64,000 nt of DNA from Variovorax atrisoli 110B (GTDB taxonomy: Bacteria > Pseudomonadota > Gammaproteobacteria > Burkholderiales > Burkholderiaceae_C): contig NZ_KB907450.1 of NCBI RefSeq assembly GCF_000382045.1, positions 820,204 to 884,203 of the forward strand, written 5' to 3'. The notes under the pieces are model-generated. The model worked only from the letters and a program-made list of their open reading frames with translations, ran no database searches and was not told the origin of the DNA. Below, piece by piece: positions 1 to 8,006 of the stretch. How positions within the stretch are numbered: the first letter of the stretch is position 1; the number at the start of each line of letters is the position of its first letter. A program made the position numbers and the translations under genes.

Positions 1-1824
1 CTCGCCGACATCTCCAACCGCAGCGAGTGGCTCGCCGCCATGCGCTTCAACGGCGACGGCGTGGTCACCCCCGACACCGCCTCCGACGACGCGCTGCGCG
101 CCACCATCGAGGAGGCGATGCGCACCCACGGCAGCACGCCCGACCGCCACGACAGGAAACCCGGCCTCGACCGCGCCCGCGCCGAGGCCTTCATGGCAGA
201 CGCCAAGGCCATGCGCGACTGGTACGCGCGCGCCGAAGGCAGCGACAAGGCGCTGCTGCCGCTGGGAGACCGCACGATCGCGGCGACCGAGGCGCTGCGC
301 GCGGTCGCTGCCAAGATCGACGACTTCTTCGCGCGCTGCCGCGTCGCGGCCTACGACGTGCAGGCGGTGGTGGCGCTCAATCCGTCGCCGCAGGCATACG
401 ACGCGCTGTCGGGCCACACCCTCGACGTGGGCGCGCAGCCCATTGCCGAGCTGCCGCTCGCGCCTGTCACGCCCAGCCGCTCGCTGCCCTTGCGCGGCAC
501 CAGCCTGAACCCCGCGTGGGCCGAGGCGATGGCCGTCTTCGCACGCAACGCCGTGGCGCCGCTCCTGGGCGAGCGCGATGCGCTGGAGGAGGAACAGTGG
601 CAACAGCTGCGCCGCCGGCTCGCGCCCTGCGAGGCCTGGATCGCGTCGCGCCCGGCCAATGCGCTCGCAGGCCTGCCGCGCGAACGCATCGATGCCTTGC
701 TCGCGACGCGCGACGCCCTCCTCGCACTCATCGCCGAGGACGAGGCCGCCGAGCAGCACAACCGGCTGCTGGTCGACCTCGAAAAGCTGCTGCGGCTGCA
801 GCGCGACCTGCTGGTGCTGCTGCACAACTTCGTGTCGTTCAAGGCCTTCTACCAGCGCGAGGGCGCCATCTTCCAGGCCGGCACGCTCTACCTCGACGGA
901 CGCAGCTGCGAGCTCACCGTGCAGGTGCAGGACACCGCCCGGCATGCGGCGCTGGCAGGCCTTGCAAAGACCTGCCTGGCCTACTGCGACTGCACGCGGC
1001 AGGGGCAGAAGATGAGCATCGTCGCCGCCTTCACCGCGGGCGACGTCGACTTTCTCTTCGTCGGCCGCAACGGTGTCTTCTACGACCGCCAGGGCCGCGA
1101 CTGGGACGCCACCATCACCAAGCTGATCGAGAACCCCACCAGCGTGGGCCAAGCCTTCTTCGCGCCCTACAAGAAGTTCGTGCGCATGATCGAGGAACAG
1201 GTGGCCAAGCGCGCCGCCGCGAGCGAGGCGGGTTCGCAGAACGCGCTCCAGTCGCTGGCCGGCCGGGTGGCCACGGCCGACCAGGCGGCGGGTGCGAATG
1301 CCGCCGCGAAACCGGCTGCCAAGCCGGGCGTGCCATCGGCCGGCAGCCGCATCGACGTGGGTACCGTCGCGGCCATCGGGGTGGCGCTGGGCAGCATCAG
1401 CGCGGTGCTGGTGGGCATCTTCGGCAAGTTCATCGACCTGGGGCAGTGGATACCGGTGGCGCTCGCCGGCATCGTGATCGCCATCTCGGGGCCGAGCATG
1501 CTGATCGCATGGCTGAAGCTGCGGCAGCGCAGCCTGGGGCCGATCCTCGATGCGAGCGGGTGGGCCATCAATGGCCGCATGAAGGTGAGCGTGCGGCTCG
1601 GCGGCATGCTCTCTCAGACCGCGCGCGTGCCGCCGGGGGCGAAGCGCATCGCGCCCGATCCGTACCGCGAACGGCATGGCCTCGCGGGTGCGGTGGCTGC
1701 CGCCTGCATCGTCGGCGCCGTCGCGCTGCTGGCCTGGCGCATGGACTGGCTGGACGACCGGCTGCCGCCACGCCTGCAGCACGATCCGGCGACCACGAGT
1801 GCCCCGGGCGCCCCGGGCGCCTGA
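1..1824 (+). CDS. Hypothetical membrane protein, 5' end outside window
   Basis: The frame is open from the first base, so the N-terminus lies upstream; 607 residues are visible. An ATG at 40 is internal, with coding-like sequence before it, so it is probably not the true start. Most of the visible protein is soluble, charged and helical, followed by an Ala-rich linker. Three hydrophobic segments follow, at about residues 456-477, 483-505 and 560-580 of the fragment, which suggests a large cytoplasmic part anchored by a C-terminal membrane domain. I recognise no family motif and assign no function. The short intergenic gap before the next plus-strand gene carries its own inverted repeat, so the two may be separate transcripts. 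Confidence 0.75.
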   Translation, partial: LADISNRSEWLAAMRFNGDGVVTPDTASDDALRATIEEAMRTHGSTPDRHDRKPGLDRARAEAFMADAKAMRDWYARAEGSDKALLPLGDRTIAATEALRAVAAKIDDFFARCRVAAYDVQAVVALNPSPQAYDALSGHTLDVGAQPIAELPLAPVTPSRSLPLRGTSLNPAWAEAMAVFARNAVAPLLGERDALEEEQWQQLRRRLAPCEAWIASRPANALAGLPRERIDALLATRDALLALIAEDEAAEQHNRLLVDLEKLLRLQRDLLVLLHNFVSFKAFYQREGAIFQAGTLYLDGRSCELTVQVQDTARHAALAGLAKTCLAYCDCTRQGQKMSIVAAFTAGDVDFLFVGRNGVFYDRQGRDWDATITKLIENPTSVGQAFFAPYKKFVRMIEEQVAKRAAASEAGSQNALQSLAGRVATADQAAGANAAAKPAAKPGVPSAGSRIDVGTVAAIGVALGSISAVLVGIFGKFIDLGQWIPVALAGIVIAISGPSMLIAWLKLRQRSLGPILDASGWAINGRMKVSVRLGGMLSQTARVPPGAKRIAPDPYRERHGLAGAVAAACIVGAVALLAWRMDWLDDRLPPRLQHDPATTSAPGAPGA

Positions 1825-1950
1825 ACCGCCATGAACGCCGATGCCCGCTTCGCGAGCCTCGGCGGACGCTGTGGGCGCTGTTGGTTTAGTGCACCTGGCC
1901 TACACCTTCGCAGTAGTCCAAAGCATTCACATTCATACTGTTGCGCAAGA

Positions 1951-1973
1951 CAATTGCAAGCAGATCGCAATTG
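1951..1973. promoter_or_regulatory. 7-bp inverted repeat, possible operator
   Basis: CAATTGC (1951-1957) and GCAATTG (1967-1973) form a perfect inverted repeat with a 9-nt spacer, 56 bp upstream of the ATG at 2029. A TTCACAT heptamer (1926-1932) lies just upstream and matches the half-site seen in other promoters of this window. A protein-binding site is plausible but not shown. Confidence 0.35.
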
Positions 1974-2028
1974 GCGACCTGCGCCGCATCCTCTTTGAAC
2001 CGCAGTTTCGGGAACACATCGCGACTCC

Positions 2029-2877
2029 ATGGAACACCGGCTGGACTGGACCCTCGCTGCCTGCGCCCGGCTTCTTCGGCCGGTGGTCAGGCTCGCGCTC
2101 GCCATGGGGGTCAAGCATCCGCACATCGAGGAGCTGTTGCGTGACCTGCTGATCGAGGAAGCCCAGCGCAGCTGGCGCAAGCAGGGCGTTCCCAACCCGA
2201 ACCTGAGCCAGCTTTCGGTCACCACCGGCCTGAACCGCAAGGCGGTGACGGCCAAGGTCAGGGCAACCACCGATCCCCTGCCCCATACGGAACTGTCGGC
2301 TGCGGCCAAGACCTTCACGTTGTGGCTGCAGATGCTTACTAAAGATGACACCTACCGCCGGCTGCCCATCACGGCCGGCCAGGACGCGCCCTCGTTCGAG
2401 GCCGTCGCGCGCCTGAGCAGCCGCGGCAACGTGCATCACCGCACCATCCTCGACGAGCTGGTGCGCCTGAACATGGTGAGCGAGGACGAGGACAAGGGCG
2501 TGGTCGAGCTCACGACCGACGGCTTCGTGCCGGTCGAAGACCTGCAATCGATGCTGGCCTTCCTGGGCGACAACGGCCGCGACCACCTGCTGGCCGCCGT
2601 CGCCAACACCCTGGGCGAACAGCCGCGGATGCTGGAACGCGCGGTGTACGCGCGCGGCCTCTCGCTGGAAGACTGCGAACGAATCCAGCGCCTGGTGCGC
2701 GAGCGCTGGACGGCGCTGCACCATGAGCTGGCCCAGGACATGTCGAAGGCGGTCGACGAGGCCCCCGCCGGCGCGAAGGCGCGCATCCGCGTGGGCATCT
2801 ACACCTACTTCGAAGACGAGCCAGCCGATCGGGCGCCGGCACGGCCGCCCTCATCAGAAAGCGAGCCCAGGCCATGA
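2029..2877 (+). CDS. DUF6502-type protein, putative DNA-binding
   Basis: A 282-residue soluble protein resembling the DUF6502 family, whose function is not established. The N-terminal 70 residues look like a helical DNA-binding region: a segment described as HIEELLRDLLIEEA is followed by a helix-turn-helix-like stretch (LSVTTGLNRKAVTAKVRA). The middle has a winged-helix-like stretch around RGNVHHRTILDELVRLNMV. The C-terminus is Pro/Ser-rich and probably disordered. The stop overlaps the start of the DUF5666 lipoprotein gene by 4 bases (ATGA at 2874), implying translational coupling. This pairing of a DUF6502-type and a DUF5666-type gene suggests joint function, but I cannot say what it is. 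The ATG at 2029 is the only clear start. Confidence 0.75.
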   Translation: MEHRLDWTLAACARLLRPVVRLALAMGVKHPHIEELLRDLLIEEAQRSWRKQGVPNPNLSQLSVTTGLNRKAVTAKVRATTDPLPHTELSAAAKTFTLWLQMLTKDDTYRRLPITAGQDAPSFEAVARLSSRGNVHHRTILDELVRLNMVSEDEDKGVVELTTDGFVPVEDLQSMLAFLGDNGRDHLLAAVANTLGEQPRMLERAVYARGLSLEDCERIQRLVRERWTALHHELAQDMSKAVDEAPAGAKARIRVGIYTYFEDEPADRAPARPPSSESEPRP

Positions 2878-4346
2878 GCACGATCAAGACACCTCGCAGG
2901 ATCATCTTCGGCCTGCTGTCGGCCGGGATCATGGCGTTGCTGCTTTCGTGCGGCGGAGGCGGCGGGAGCGGAGGCGGCTCGATCGCAGGCCTTGGCGTGG
3001 GCACAGGCAGCACGTCGCCGCCGGCGGCCACGGGGGCCGGGGGAACTACGGGAACCGCGGGGGCAGACCCCACCGGAACCGGAACCGGAACCGGAACCGG
3101 GACGGGGACGGGGACCGGCACAGCTTCGGCGGGGTCCGGAACCGGCGGTACGGGCTCGACCGGCGCCGCAGGCGGCTCGAGCGGCACAGGTGCTACGGGA
3201 GGCACCGGCAGCGACGCCGGCGCGGGCAGCAGCACTGCAGGCAACAGCAACACCGACGGCTCCGGCGTGGGCTCAGGCGGCACCGGCGTGACGGCGGACG
3301 CAGCCGGCATCGGCGCGGCGGACGGCCTGGGCAGCGTCATCCTCAACGGGCTGCGCTACGACACCGACAGCGCCACCTTCATCATCGAGGATGCGACCGA
3401 ACTGCAGATCGGCATGAGCGCGCGCATCGCGGGCAAGGTCGACGCCAACTTCACCAGCGGCATCGCCAACCAGGTGGTCTCGGCGGCCGAGTTGCGCGGT
3501 GCGGTTTCGAACATTGACCTCGCCGGCGGCACCTTCGTGGTGATGGGCATCGGTGTCAGCGTCGACTCGGCCACGGTCTGGGCCGACGCCAACGGGCTGT
3601 CCGACGTCAGGGCGGGCAACATCATCCAGGTGTGGGGCCTGCCCGGCGCGCCGGGCATGCTGAGGGCCACGCGCATCCAGGTGGCCCCTGCCCTCACCGA
3701 TCCGCTGGCCACAGGCGCGGTGCAGAACCTCGACAAGGCGCACAAGACCTTCATGCTCGGCCAGCTGACCGTCGACTACGGCACGGCCGCGTTCACGGGC
3801 CTGGACGAATCGTCGCTCGCCAACGGCGTGGTCGTGCGGGCCCGCGGCACGGCGGCCCCTGTCGGCGGCGTGCTCTCGGCCACCAGGGTGCAGGGCTGGT
3901 ACGCCATTCCGACGAGCAACGGCGTGGCGGTGCAGCTCGCGGGCGTCATCAACGACTTCGCTTCGCGCGGCTCCTTCAGGGTGCTTGGAACGCCGGTCGA
4001 TGCGACCAATGCGCAGATCGCAGGCGGCAATGCGAACTCGCTCGGCAACGGCGTGAAGGTCGAGGTCGACGGGTTCATGTCAGGCGGGGTGCTGGTGGTG
4101 AAGAAGCTGCGCATCCGCAACGTGCCGGGCACTGGCGGACCGGCCTCCTTCACGGTGATCGGCGCGATCGGCGGGTTCACGCCGCCCGCCAGCTTCAGGG
4201 TCCGCGGCCAGCCGGTGGATGCCAGTACGGCCGTTTTCGAGAACGGCACCCAGTCCGACCTCCAGAACGGCCGCAAGGTCACGGTCGTGGGCGACCGGGT
4301 GGTCGACGGCGTACTGATCGCGCAGCACGTCACGTTCTCGCCCTGA
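2874..4346 (+). CDS. DUF5666-domain lipoprotein with Gly/Thr-rich linker
   Basis: A 490-residue putative lipoprotein. A positively charged start and hydrophobic segment end in a lipobox (LLLSC, Cys26), so it is probably acylated and exported. Residues 27-150 are a Gly/Ser/Thr linker including an exact Thr-Gly repeat. From about residue 155 to the end come several repeats of a beta-rich unit of roughly 65 residues, with phrases such as FVVMGIGVSVD, FMLGQLTVDYG and FRVRGQPVDAST, which fits tandem DUF5666 domains. The family is common in Burkholderiales lipoproteins and its function is unknown. It is translationally coupled to the DUF6502-type gene. An envelope or surface role is inferred from the lipobox only. 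Confidence 0.8.
   Translation: MSTIKTPRRIIFGLLSAGIMALLLSCGGGGGSGGGSIAGLGVGTGSTSPPAATGAGGTTGTAGADPTGTGTGTGTGTGTGTGTASAGSGTGGTGSTGAAGGSSGTGATGGTGSDAGAGSSTAGNSNTDGSGVGSGGTGVTADAAGIGAADGLGSVILNGLRYDTDSATFIIEDATELQIGMSARIAGKVDANFTSGIANQVVSAAELRGAVSNIDLAGGTFVVMGIGVSVDSATVWADANGLSDVRAGNIIQVWGLPGAPGMLRATRIQVAPALTDPLATGAVQNLDKAHKTFMLGQLTVDYGTAAFTGLDESSLANGVVVRARGTAAPVGGVLSATRVQGWYAIPTSNGVAVQLAGVINDFASRGSFRVLGTPVDATNAQIAGGNANSLGNGVKVEVDGFMSGGVLVVKKLRIRNVPGTGGPASFTVIGAIGGFTPPASFRVRGQPVDASTAVFENGTQSDLQNGRKVTVVGDRVVDGVLIAQHVTFSP
3072..3119 (+). repeat. Hexanucleotide repeat coding (Thr-Gly)8
   Basis: Eight tandem in-frame ACCGGA-type hexamers. The first four are identical at DNA level and later ones drift to GGGACG or GGGACC. 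They encode residues 67-82 of the lipoprotein linker. Because the unit is 6 bp, copy-number change would alter linker length without a frameshift. Confidence 0.85.
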
Positions 4347-4413
4347 GCGAGCAATCCTTCACGAAACAAACTCTCGACAAGGCCGGGCGGCGGGAGTACA
4401 ACTAAATAACTAA

Positions 4414-4428
4414 AGTGAAAAAATCACA
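4414..4428. promoter_or_regulatory. AGTGA-N5-TCACA palindrome in AT-rich promoter region
   Basis: AGTGA (4414-4418), five A residues, then TCACA (4424-4428), in an unusually AT-rich stretch (about 4401-4434) that looks like the promoter of the gene at 4616. The same arms and N5 spacing occur at 5304-5318. The spacing is one base shorter than a classical CRP site. Binding protein unknown. Confidence 0.45.
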
Positions 4429-4615
4429 TTTAAAGCGCTCACGCCAATGCTGCCCCTCGACGACCGGAGATCGTGCATCCGCGGCGTTCCGCCCGCGGTA
4501 GCGCTGCTGCGCGTCTCGAAGCGGTATCTGCGATCGGCGCTGCGATGCGGGCATCCGCCCGCAGTTCCTGCCCATTGCTCGATGTGCACCAGCCACGGTG
4601 CAGACGGGAGCATGT

Positions 4616-5095
4616 ATGCCGCTCACCCTCCTCCTCCGGCTTCTGCACGAGAAGCTTCCGGTCACGCTCACTGCTGACCCCGACATCAGGCACGCCTCCG
4701 TACTGATGGCCACCGGCCTGGTGGAAGCCGAGTTCCATCTCGACCACTTCGGCTACCAGCGGTACGAGAGCGCGGTGGTGTTCGACATCACCGAGGAAGG
4801 CCATGCCGAGATCGCCAACCTGAACGCCGGCGCGGCCGCGGCAGCGCTCGGAGACCCGGGGTGGCCGGTGATGCCGCTGGACTACCTTCGCAAGATCGGC
4901 AACTCGGTCTTCCCGCTGCGCATCGACGACCCGGCGGAAATCAACTCCGTCGCTGTGCTGAACGCCGCGGGCATGGTCGAAGCCACGCTGCCACCGCCCT
5001 GCCGGACCCGGCAGAGCCCGCAGAAATCCAGGCAGGCGGTCGTTCTCCGCGTCACGCCGCTGGGCCGCACCGCACTGATCGAACGGCGCGCCTGA
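4616..5095 (+). CDS. Small hypothetical protein with internal duplication
   Basis: A 159-residue protein. I chose the ATG at 4616 because GGGAG (4606-4610) sits five bases upstream; a GTG at 4598 would add six residues. It has no signal peptide or membrane segment. Two halves of about 75 residues share a pattern: LLRLLHEKLPVTL...VLMATGLVEAEF...VVFDITEEGHAEI in the first, and YLRKIGNSVFPLRI...VLNAAGMVEATL...VVLRVTPLGRTALI in the second. Each half resembles a winged-helix-like helix-helix-strand unit (the G-[LM]-VEA and T-x-x-G turns), so a small nucleic-acid-binding protein is conceivable, but I recognise no named family. Upstream is the AT-rich region with the AGTGA-N5-TCACA palindrome. Confidence 0.7.
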   Translation: MPLTLLLRLLHEKLPVTLTADPDIRHASVLMATGLVEAEFHLDHFGYQRYESAVVFDITEEGHAEIANLNAGAAAAALGDPGWPVMPLDYLRKIGNSVFPLRIDDPAEINSVAVLNAAGMVEATLPPPCRTRQSPQKSRQAVVLRVTPLGRTALIERRA

Positions 5096-5302
5096 AGCCG
5101 GCCCCGCAAGCCGGACAAGGCCGCGTCGTTGCGCTGAACAGGTACCCGCAAATATCCCGCCAGCCACGAGGTGCCAGGACCGCATCCCCTCGACAGCCTC
5201 CCGAAAATCACGGCGCAACGGCATCTTTGCAACCAAATGCAACAAACGTCACAAACCGACGATCGACCTCTGGCGCCATTGTTTTTGACTACCAAAGTAG
5301 TA

Positions 5303-5319
5303 ATGTGAAACCTTCACAT
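5303..5319. promoter_or_regulatory. ATGTGAA-N3-TTCACAT palindrome
   Basis: A perfect 7-bp inverted repeat with a 3-nt spacer, about 115 bp upstream of the sensor kinase start. It shares arms with palindromes at 4414-4428 and 27336-27348. It is a candidate operator for the two-component system, perhaps autoregulatory; the binding protein is not identifiable from sequence. Confidence 0.5.
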
Positions 5320-5341
5320 ACATCCCTTTCAGGTGCGAGGC

Positions 5342-5407
5342 ATGAATTCCAGACTGACACCGTCCGGCTCCGCCTGCAGCCATGGCCCCGCGCCCTGCAT
5401 CGCGTGA
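5342..5407 (+). CDS. Possible 21-residue leader peptide
   Basis: ATG at 5342, preceded by GCGAGG about four bases upstream, opens a 21-codon frame that ends in TGA (5405-5407), 27 bases before the kinase start. The peptide is rich in Ser, Pro, Gly and Cys and has no run of a single amino acid that would suggest classical attenuation. It may be chance; the evidence is only its position and ribosome-binding site. Confidence 0.2.
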   Translation: MNSRLTPSGSACSHGPAPCIA

Positions 5408-5434
5408 TCCGACTCATGCCGGGAACCCCAAGCC

Positions 5435-7132
5435 ATGCTGGCCCATACCACCGCCGCCCCCGAAGCCGATACGGGTGTCGCCGCGGATGCGCTCATGGTC
5501 GCGCGTATGCGGCTGGTGCTTTCGGTTTCGGCGCTGCTGGCGGTGGTGGTTGATGCCGGGGACCATCGCGAGCACATCCACGGCACCGTGTGGCTGGCCT
5601 TCTGCGGCTATGTGCTGCACAGCCTGCTGGTTTACGCATGCACCCGCATGGGCCGCCCGTACTTCCAGGGCAAGGTCATCCACTGGTCCGACGTGCTGTG
5701 GTTCACGCTCATCATCTTCGTGACCGACGGCGTACAGAGCCTCTTCTTCCTCTTCTATTTCTTCGCGATCCTCACCTCCGCCTTCCGCTGGGGCTTCGAG
5801 GAAGGCGCCCGCGTGACGGTGGCTTCGGTCGCGTCCTTCGCGGCCTGCGGGCTGGCCACCAGCACCGGCAACGACGCGCCCCAGCTCCTGATGCGCAGCA
5901 CCTTCCTGCTGGCGCTCGGTCACATGATCGTGCACTGGGGCGGCTCCAAGCTTGGGCTGCAGCGCCGGCTCGCGCTGCTGGGCGACGTCAGCCAGCTTTC
6001 CAACCCGCGCTTCGGCGCCGGCCGCACCATCGCCCGCACGATGGAAAAGACCCTGGCCTTCTTCAGGGCCAGCCACTGCATCCTGCTGACGCGCGACACC
6101 GCCTCGGGCAACTGGGTCCTGCGCACGCTGCGCAAGAACGACGCCTGCGAGCACGTCAGCGTCGAGACCATCGGCCGCATCGCCGAGTCGCCGCTCATGG
6201 CGTTGATGGCTTTGCCGACCGGCCAGACCGTGCTCAGCAACCGCCTGCCCTGGCCGCTGAGCCGGCTGTGCGCACAGAGCCATGTCTTCGAGCCGGCTGC
6301 CGCAGCCGGCTGGCGCGCCGAGGACGAGGAAGGCGCGCAACGCTGCGAGGCGGTGGCGGCGATGCTGGAGGCGCGTGCCTTCATCAGCGCGCCGCTGCCG
6401 ATGCGGCTGGGCGAAGGCCGCGTCTTCGTGTCATCGCGCGACGGCCTCTTCAACAAGCCCGATGCGCTCTTTCTCACGCACCTGATGGAGCAGATCTTCC
6501 CGATCATCGAGACCATCGAGGTGCTCGACCGCATGGCCTCCGAAGCCGCCACGGCGGAGCGCCTGAAGTTCGCGCTCGACCTGCACGACACCGCCGTGCA
6601 GCCCTACATCGGCCTGCGCATGGGCCTGTGCGCGCTGCGCAGGAAGGCGGCCGCAGACAACCCGCTGAGCGAAGACCTGGAAAAGCTCACGGACGTGGCC
6701 GACGGCGTCATCGCCGACCTGCGCCGCTATGCGGGCGAAGTCCGGCAAGGCGCCAATGGCTGCGGCGGCCTGGTGCTGCCGCAGCTGCACCGCCAGGCCG
6801 CGCGGATCAAGGGCCTCTACGGCATCGACATCGCGGTGGCCGTCGACGGCCCGCTGCACCTCGACGACCGGGTGAGCGCCGAGGTGCTGCAGCTGGTCGG
6901 CGAGGGCCTCAACAACATCTGCAAGCACACCCAGGCCCGCCGCGGCAGCGTGCGCCTGGCCTGCAGCAATGGCCGGCTGCACGTTCGCATCGAGAACGAA
7001 GCCGGCCAGGAGAGCTTCACCAGGTTCAGGCCCCACTCCATCACCGAACGCGCAGCGGCCCTCGGCGGCCGCGCACAGGTCCGCCAGTGCGAAAGCGGCG
7101 GCACCGCCGTGCTGGTGGAAATACCGATCTGA
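5435..7132 (+). CDS. NarL-family membrane sensor histidine kinase
   Basis: A 565-residue kinase. The first ~170 residues hold about five or six hydrophobic membrane segments with short loops, so the sensor is probably membrane-embedded. Residues ~180-360 form a GAF-like cytoplasmic region. The dimerisation/phosphoacceptor segment is of the HisKA_3 type, with the phosphorylated His at residue 384 in FALDLHDTAVQPYIGLRMG. The C-terminus has the N-box-like LVGEGLNNICKH and a degenerate glycine-rich ATP lid, as in HATPase_c of the NarX/DegS class. Its partner is the response regulator starting 80 bases downstream. Ligand unknown. Confidence 0.88.
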   Translation: MLAHTTAAPEADTGVAADALMVARMRLVLSVSALLAVVVDAGDHREHIHGTVWLAFCGYVLHSLLVYACTRMGRPYFQGKVIHWSDVLWFTLIIFVTDGVQSLFFLFYFFAILTSAFRWGFEEGARVTVASVASFAACGLATSTGNDAPQLLMRSTFLLALGHMIVHWGGSKLGLQRRLALLGDVSQLSNPRFGAGRTIARTMEKTLAFFRASHCILLTRDTASGNWVLRTLRKNDACEHVSVETIGRIAESPLMALMALPTGQTVLSNRLPWPLSRLCAQSHVFEPAAAAGWRAEDEEGAQRCEAVAAMLEARAFISAPLPMRLGEGRVFVSSRDGLFNKPDALFLTHLMEQIFPIIETIEVLDRMASEAATAERLKFALDLHDTAVQPYIGLRMGLCALRRKAAADNPLSEDLEKLTDVADGVIADLRRYAGEVRQGANGCGGLVLPQLHRQAARIKGLYGIDIAVAVDGPLHLDDRVSAEVLQLVGEGLNNICKHTQARRGSVRLACSNGRLHVRIENEAGQESFTRFRPHSITERAAALGGRAQVRQCESGGTAVLVEIPI

Positions 7133-7212
7133 GAACCGACGAACACCGCATGCCAGCCAGCACGCGCTGCACCGACACGAGACAAGCCAAAGCCAAGTTC
7201 AAGGAGCCCACC

Positions 7213-7902
7213 ATGCAGCCAGCCACCCACCCCATCAGCGTCCTGCTCGTGGACGACCACCAGACCATGCTCTGGGGCCTGTCGAGGTTGATAGACGGCG
7301 AGCATCCGCGCATGAAGGTGGTGGGCACGGCCTGCTGCTGCGAGGACGCGGTCGCAACCTCGCAGAGCCTCGCGCCCGACGTCATCGTGCTCGACCTGGA
7401 CCTCGACGGCCACAGCGCGCTGGACATCCTGCCCCGGCTGGTGTCCAACGAGGTGTCGCGCGTCATGGTGCTCACCGGCGAGCGCGAACAGCGCACGCTC
7501 GACCTCGCGGTGCTGCAGGGCGCGCGCGGCGTGATGCGCAAGGACGCGCCGGCGCAGCAGGTGATCGACGCCATCGAGCGCGTCCACAACGGCGAGCTCT
7601 GCGTCGACGCGCAGTCCATCGGCCGCGTCTTCTACGAGCTGACCGCTGTGAAGAAGCAGCAGCCCAAGGCCGATCCGGAAGCTGCCAAACAGGCCAGCCT
7701 GACGAGCAAGGAGCGCGAGATCATCCACACGGTCGTCGAAGGCAGCGGCGCCTCGAACAAGGCCCTGGCCGCCAGGCTCTTCGTCACCGAACACACGCTG
7801 CGCAACCACCTCACCTCGATCTACCAGAAGCTCGGCGTGGGCAACCGCCTGGAGCTGTACATCTACGCGATGAAGCACCAGCTCCACGCCCCCGCGCACT
7901 GA
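7213..7902 (+). CDS. NarL/LuxR-type response regulator
   Basis: A 229-residue regulator. The start at 7213 is preceded by AAGGAG at good spacing. The receiver domain has the acidic pair (LLVDDHQ), phospho-acceptor Asp61 in VIVLDLDLDG, the Thr of VLTGE and the Lys of VMRKDAP. After a linker the LuxR-type helix-turn-helix (about residues 160-225) includes LTSKEREII, NKALAARLFVTEHTLRNHL and IYQKLGV. It should be phosphorylated by the kinase encoded just upstream and bind DNA as a dimer. A perfect intrinsic terminator follows at 7938. The TTCACAT-type palindromes nearby are candidate targets, but this is not established. Confidence 0.9.
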   Translation: MQPATHPISVLLVDDHQTMLWGLSRLIDGEHPRMKVVGTACCCEDAVATSQSLAPDVIVLDLDLDGHSALDILPRLVSNEVSRVMVLTGEREQRTLDLAVLQGARGVMRKDAPAQQVIDAIERVHNGELCVDAQSIGRVFYELTAVKKQQPKADPEAAKQASLTSKEREIIHTVVEGSGASNKALAARLFVTEHTLRNHLTSIYQKLGVGNRLELYIYAMKHQLHAPAH

Positions 7903-7937
7903 ATCCAGCAGCACGACACGCGAAGGCCAAAGCCCGA

Positions 7938-7974
7938 AGCCCTGCGCGCCGCAACCGGCGCGCAGGGCTTTTTT
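7938..7974 (+). terminator. Intrinsic terminator after response regulator
   Basis: A perfect 13-bp GC-rich stem (7938-7950 with 7957-7969), a 6-nt loop GCAACC, and a T-run at 7969-7974. It ends the two-component operon. Its position between converging genes means it may also stop readthrough from the pilus operon, although the minus-strand side lacks a good U-tract. Confidence 0.93.
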
Positions 7975-8006
7975 CCATCCAGGAGATGTCGGTTCGAATG
8001 AAGGGC

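Larger units (their letters stand above)
5096..5434. other. Intergenic region before sensor kinase
   Basis: 339 bases without a convincing protein gene. The part around 5270-5325 is AT-richer than the flanks and holds a TTCACAT palindrome (5303-5319). A 21-codon open frame with a Shine-Dalgarno-like GAGG lies at 5342-5407. The remainder has no structure I can assign. Confidence 0.6.

Noticed and set aside
4414..4428. Classical CRP site (TGTGA-N6-TCACA)
   Set aside because: The spacer is five bases here and at 5304-5318 and one base at 27336-27348, so the canonical CRP spacing is not met; kept only as a palindromic element.
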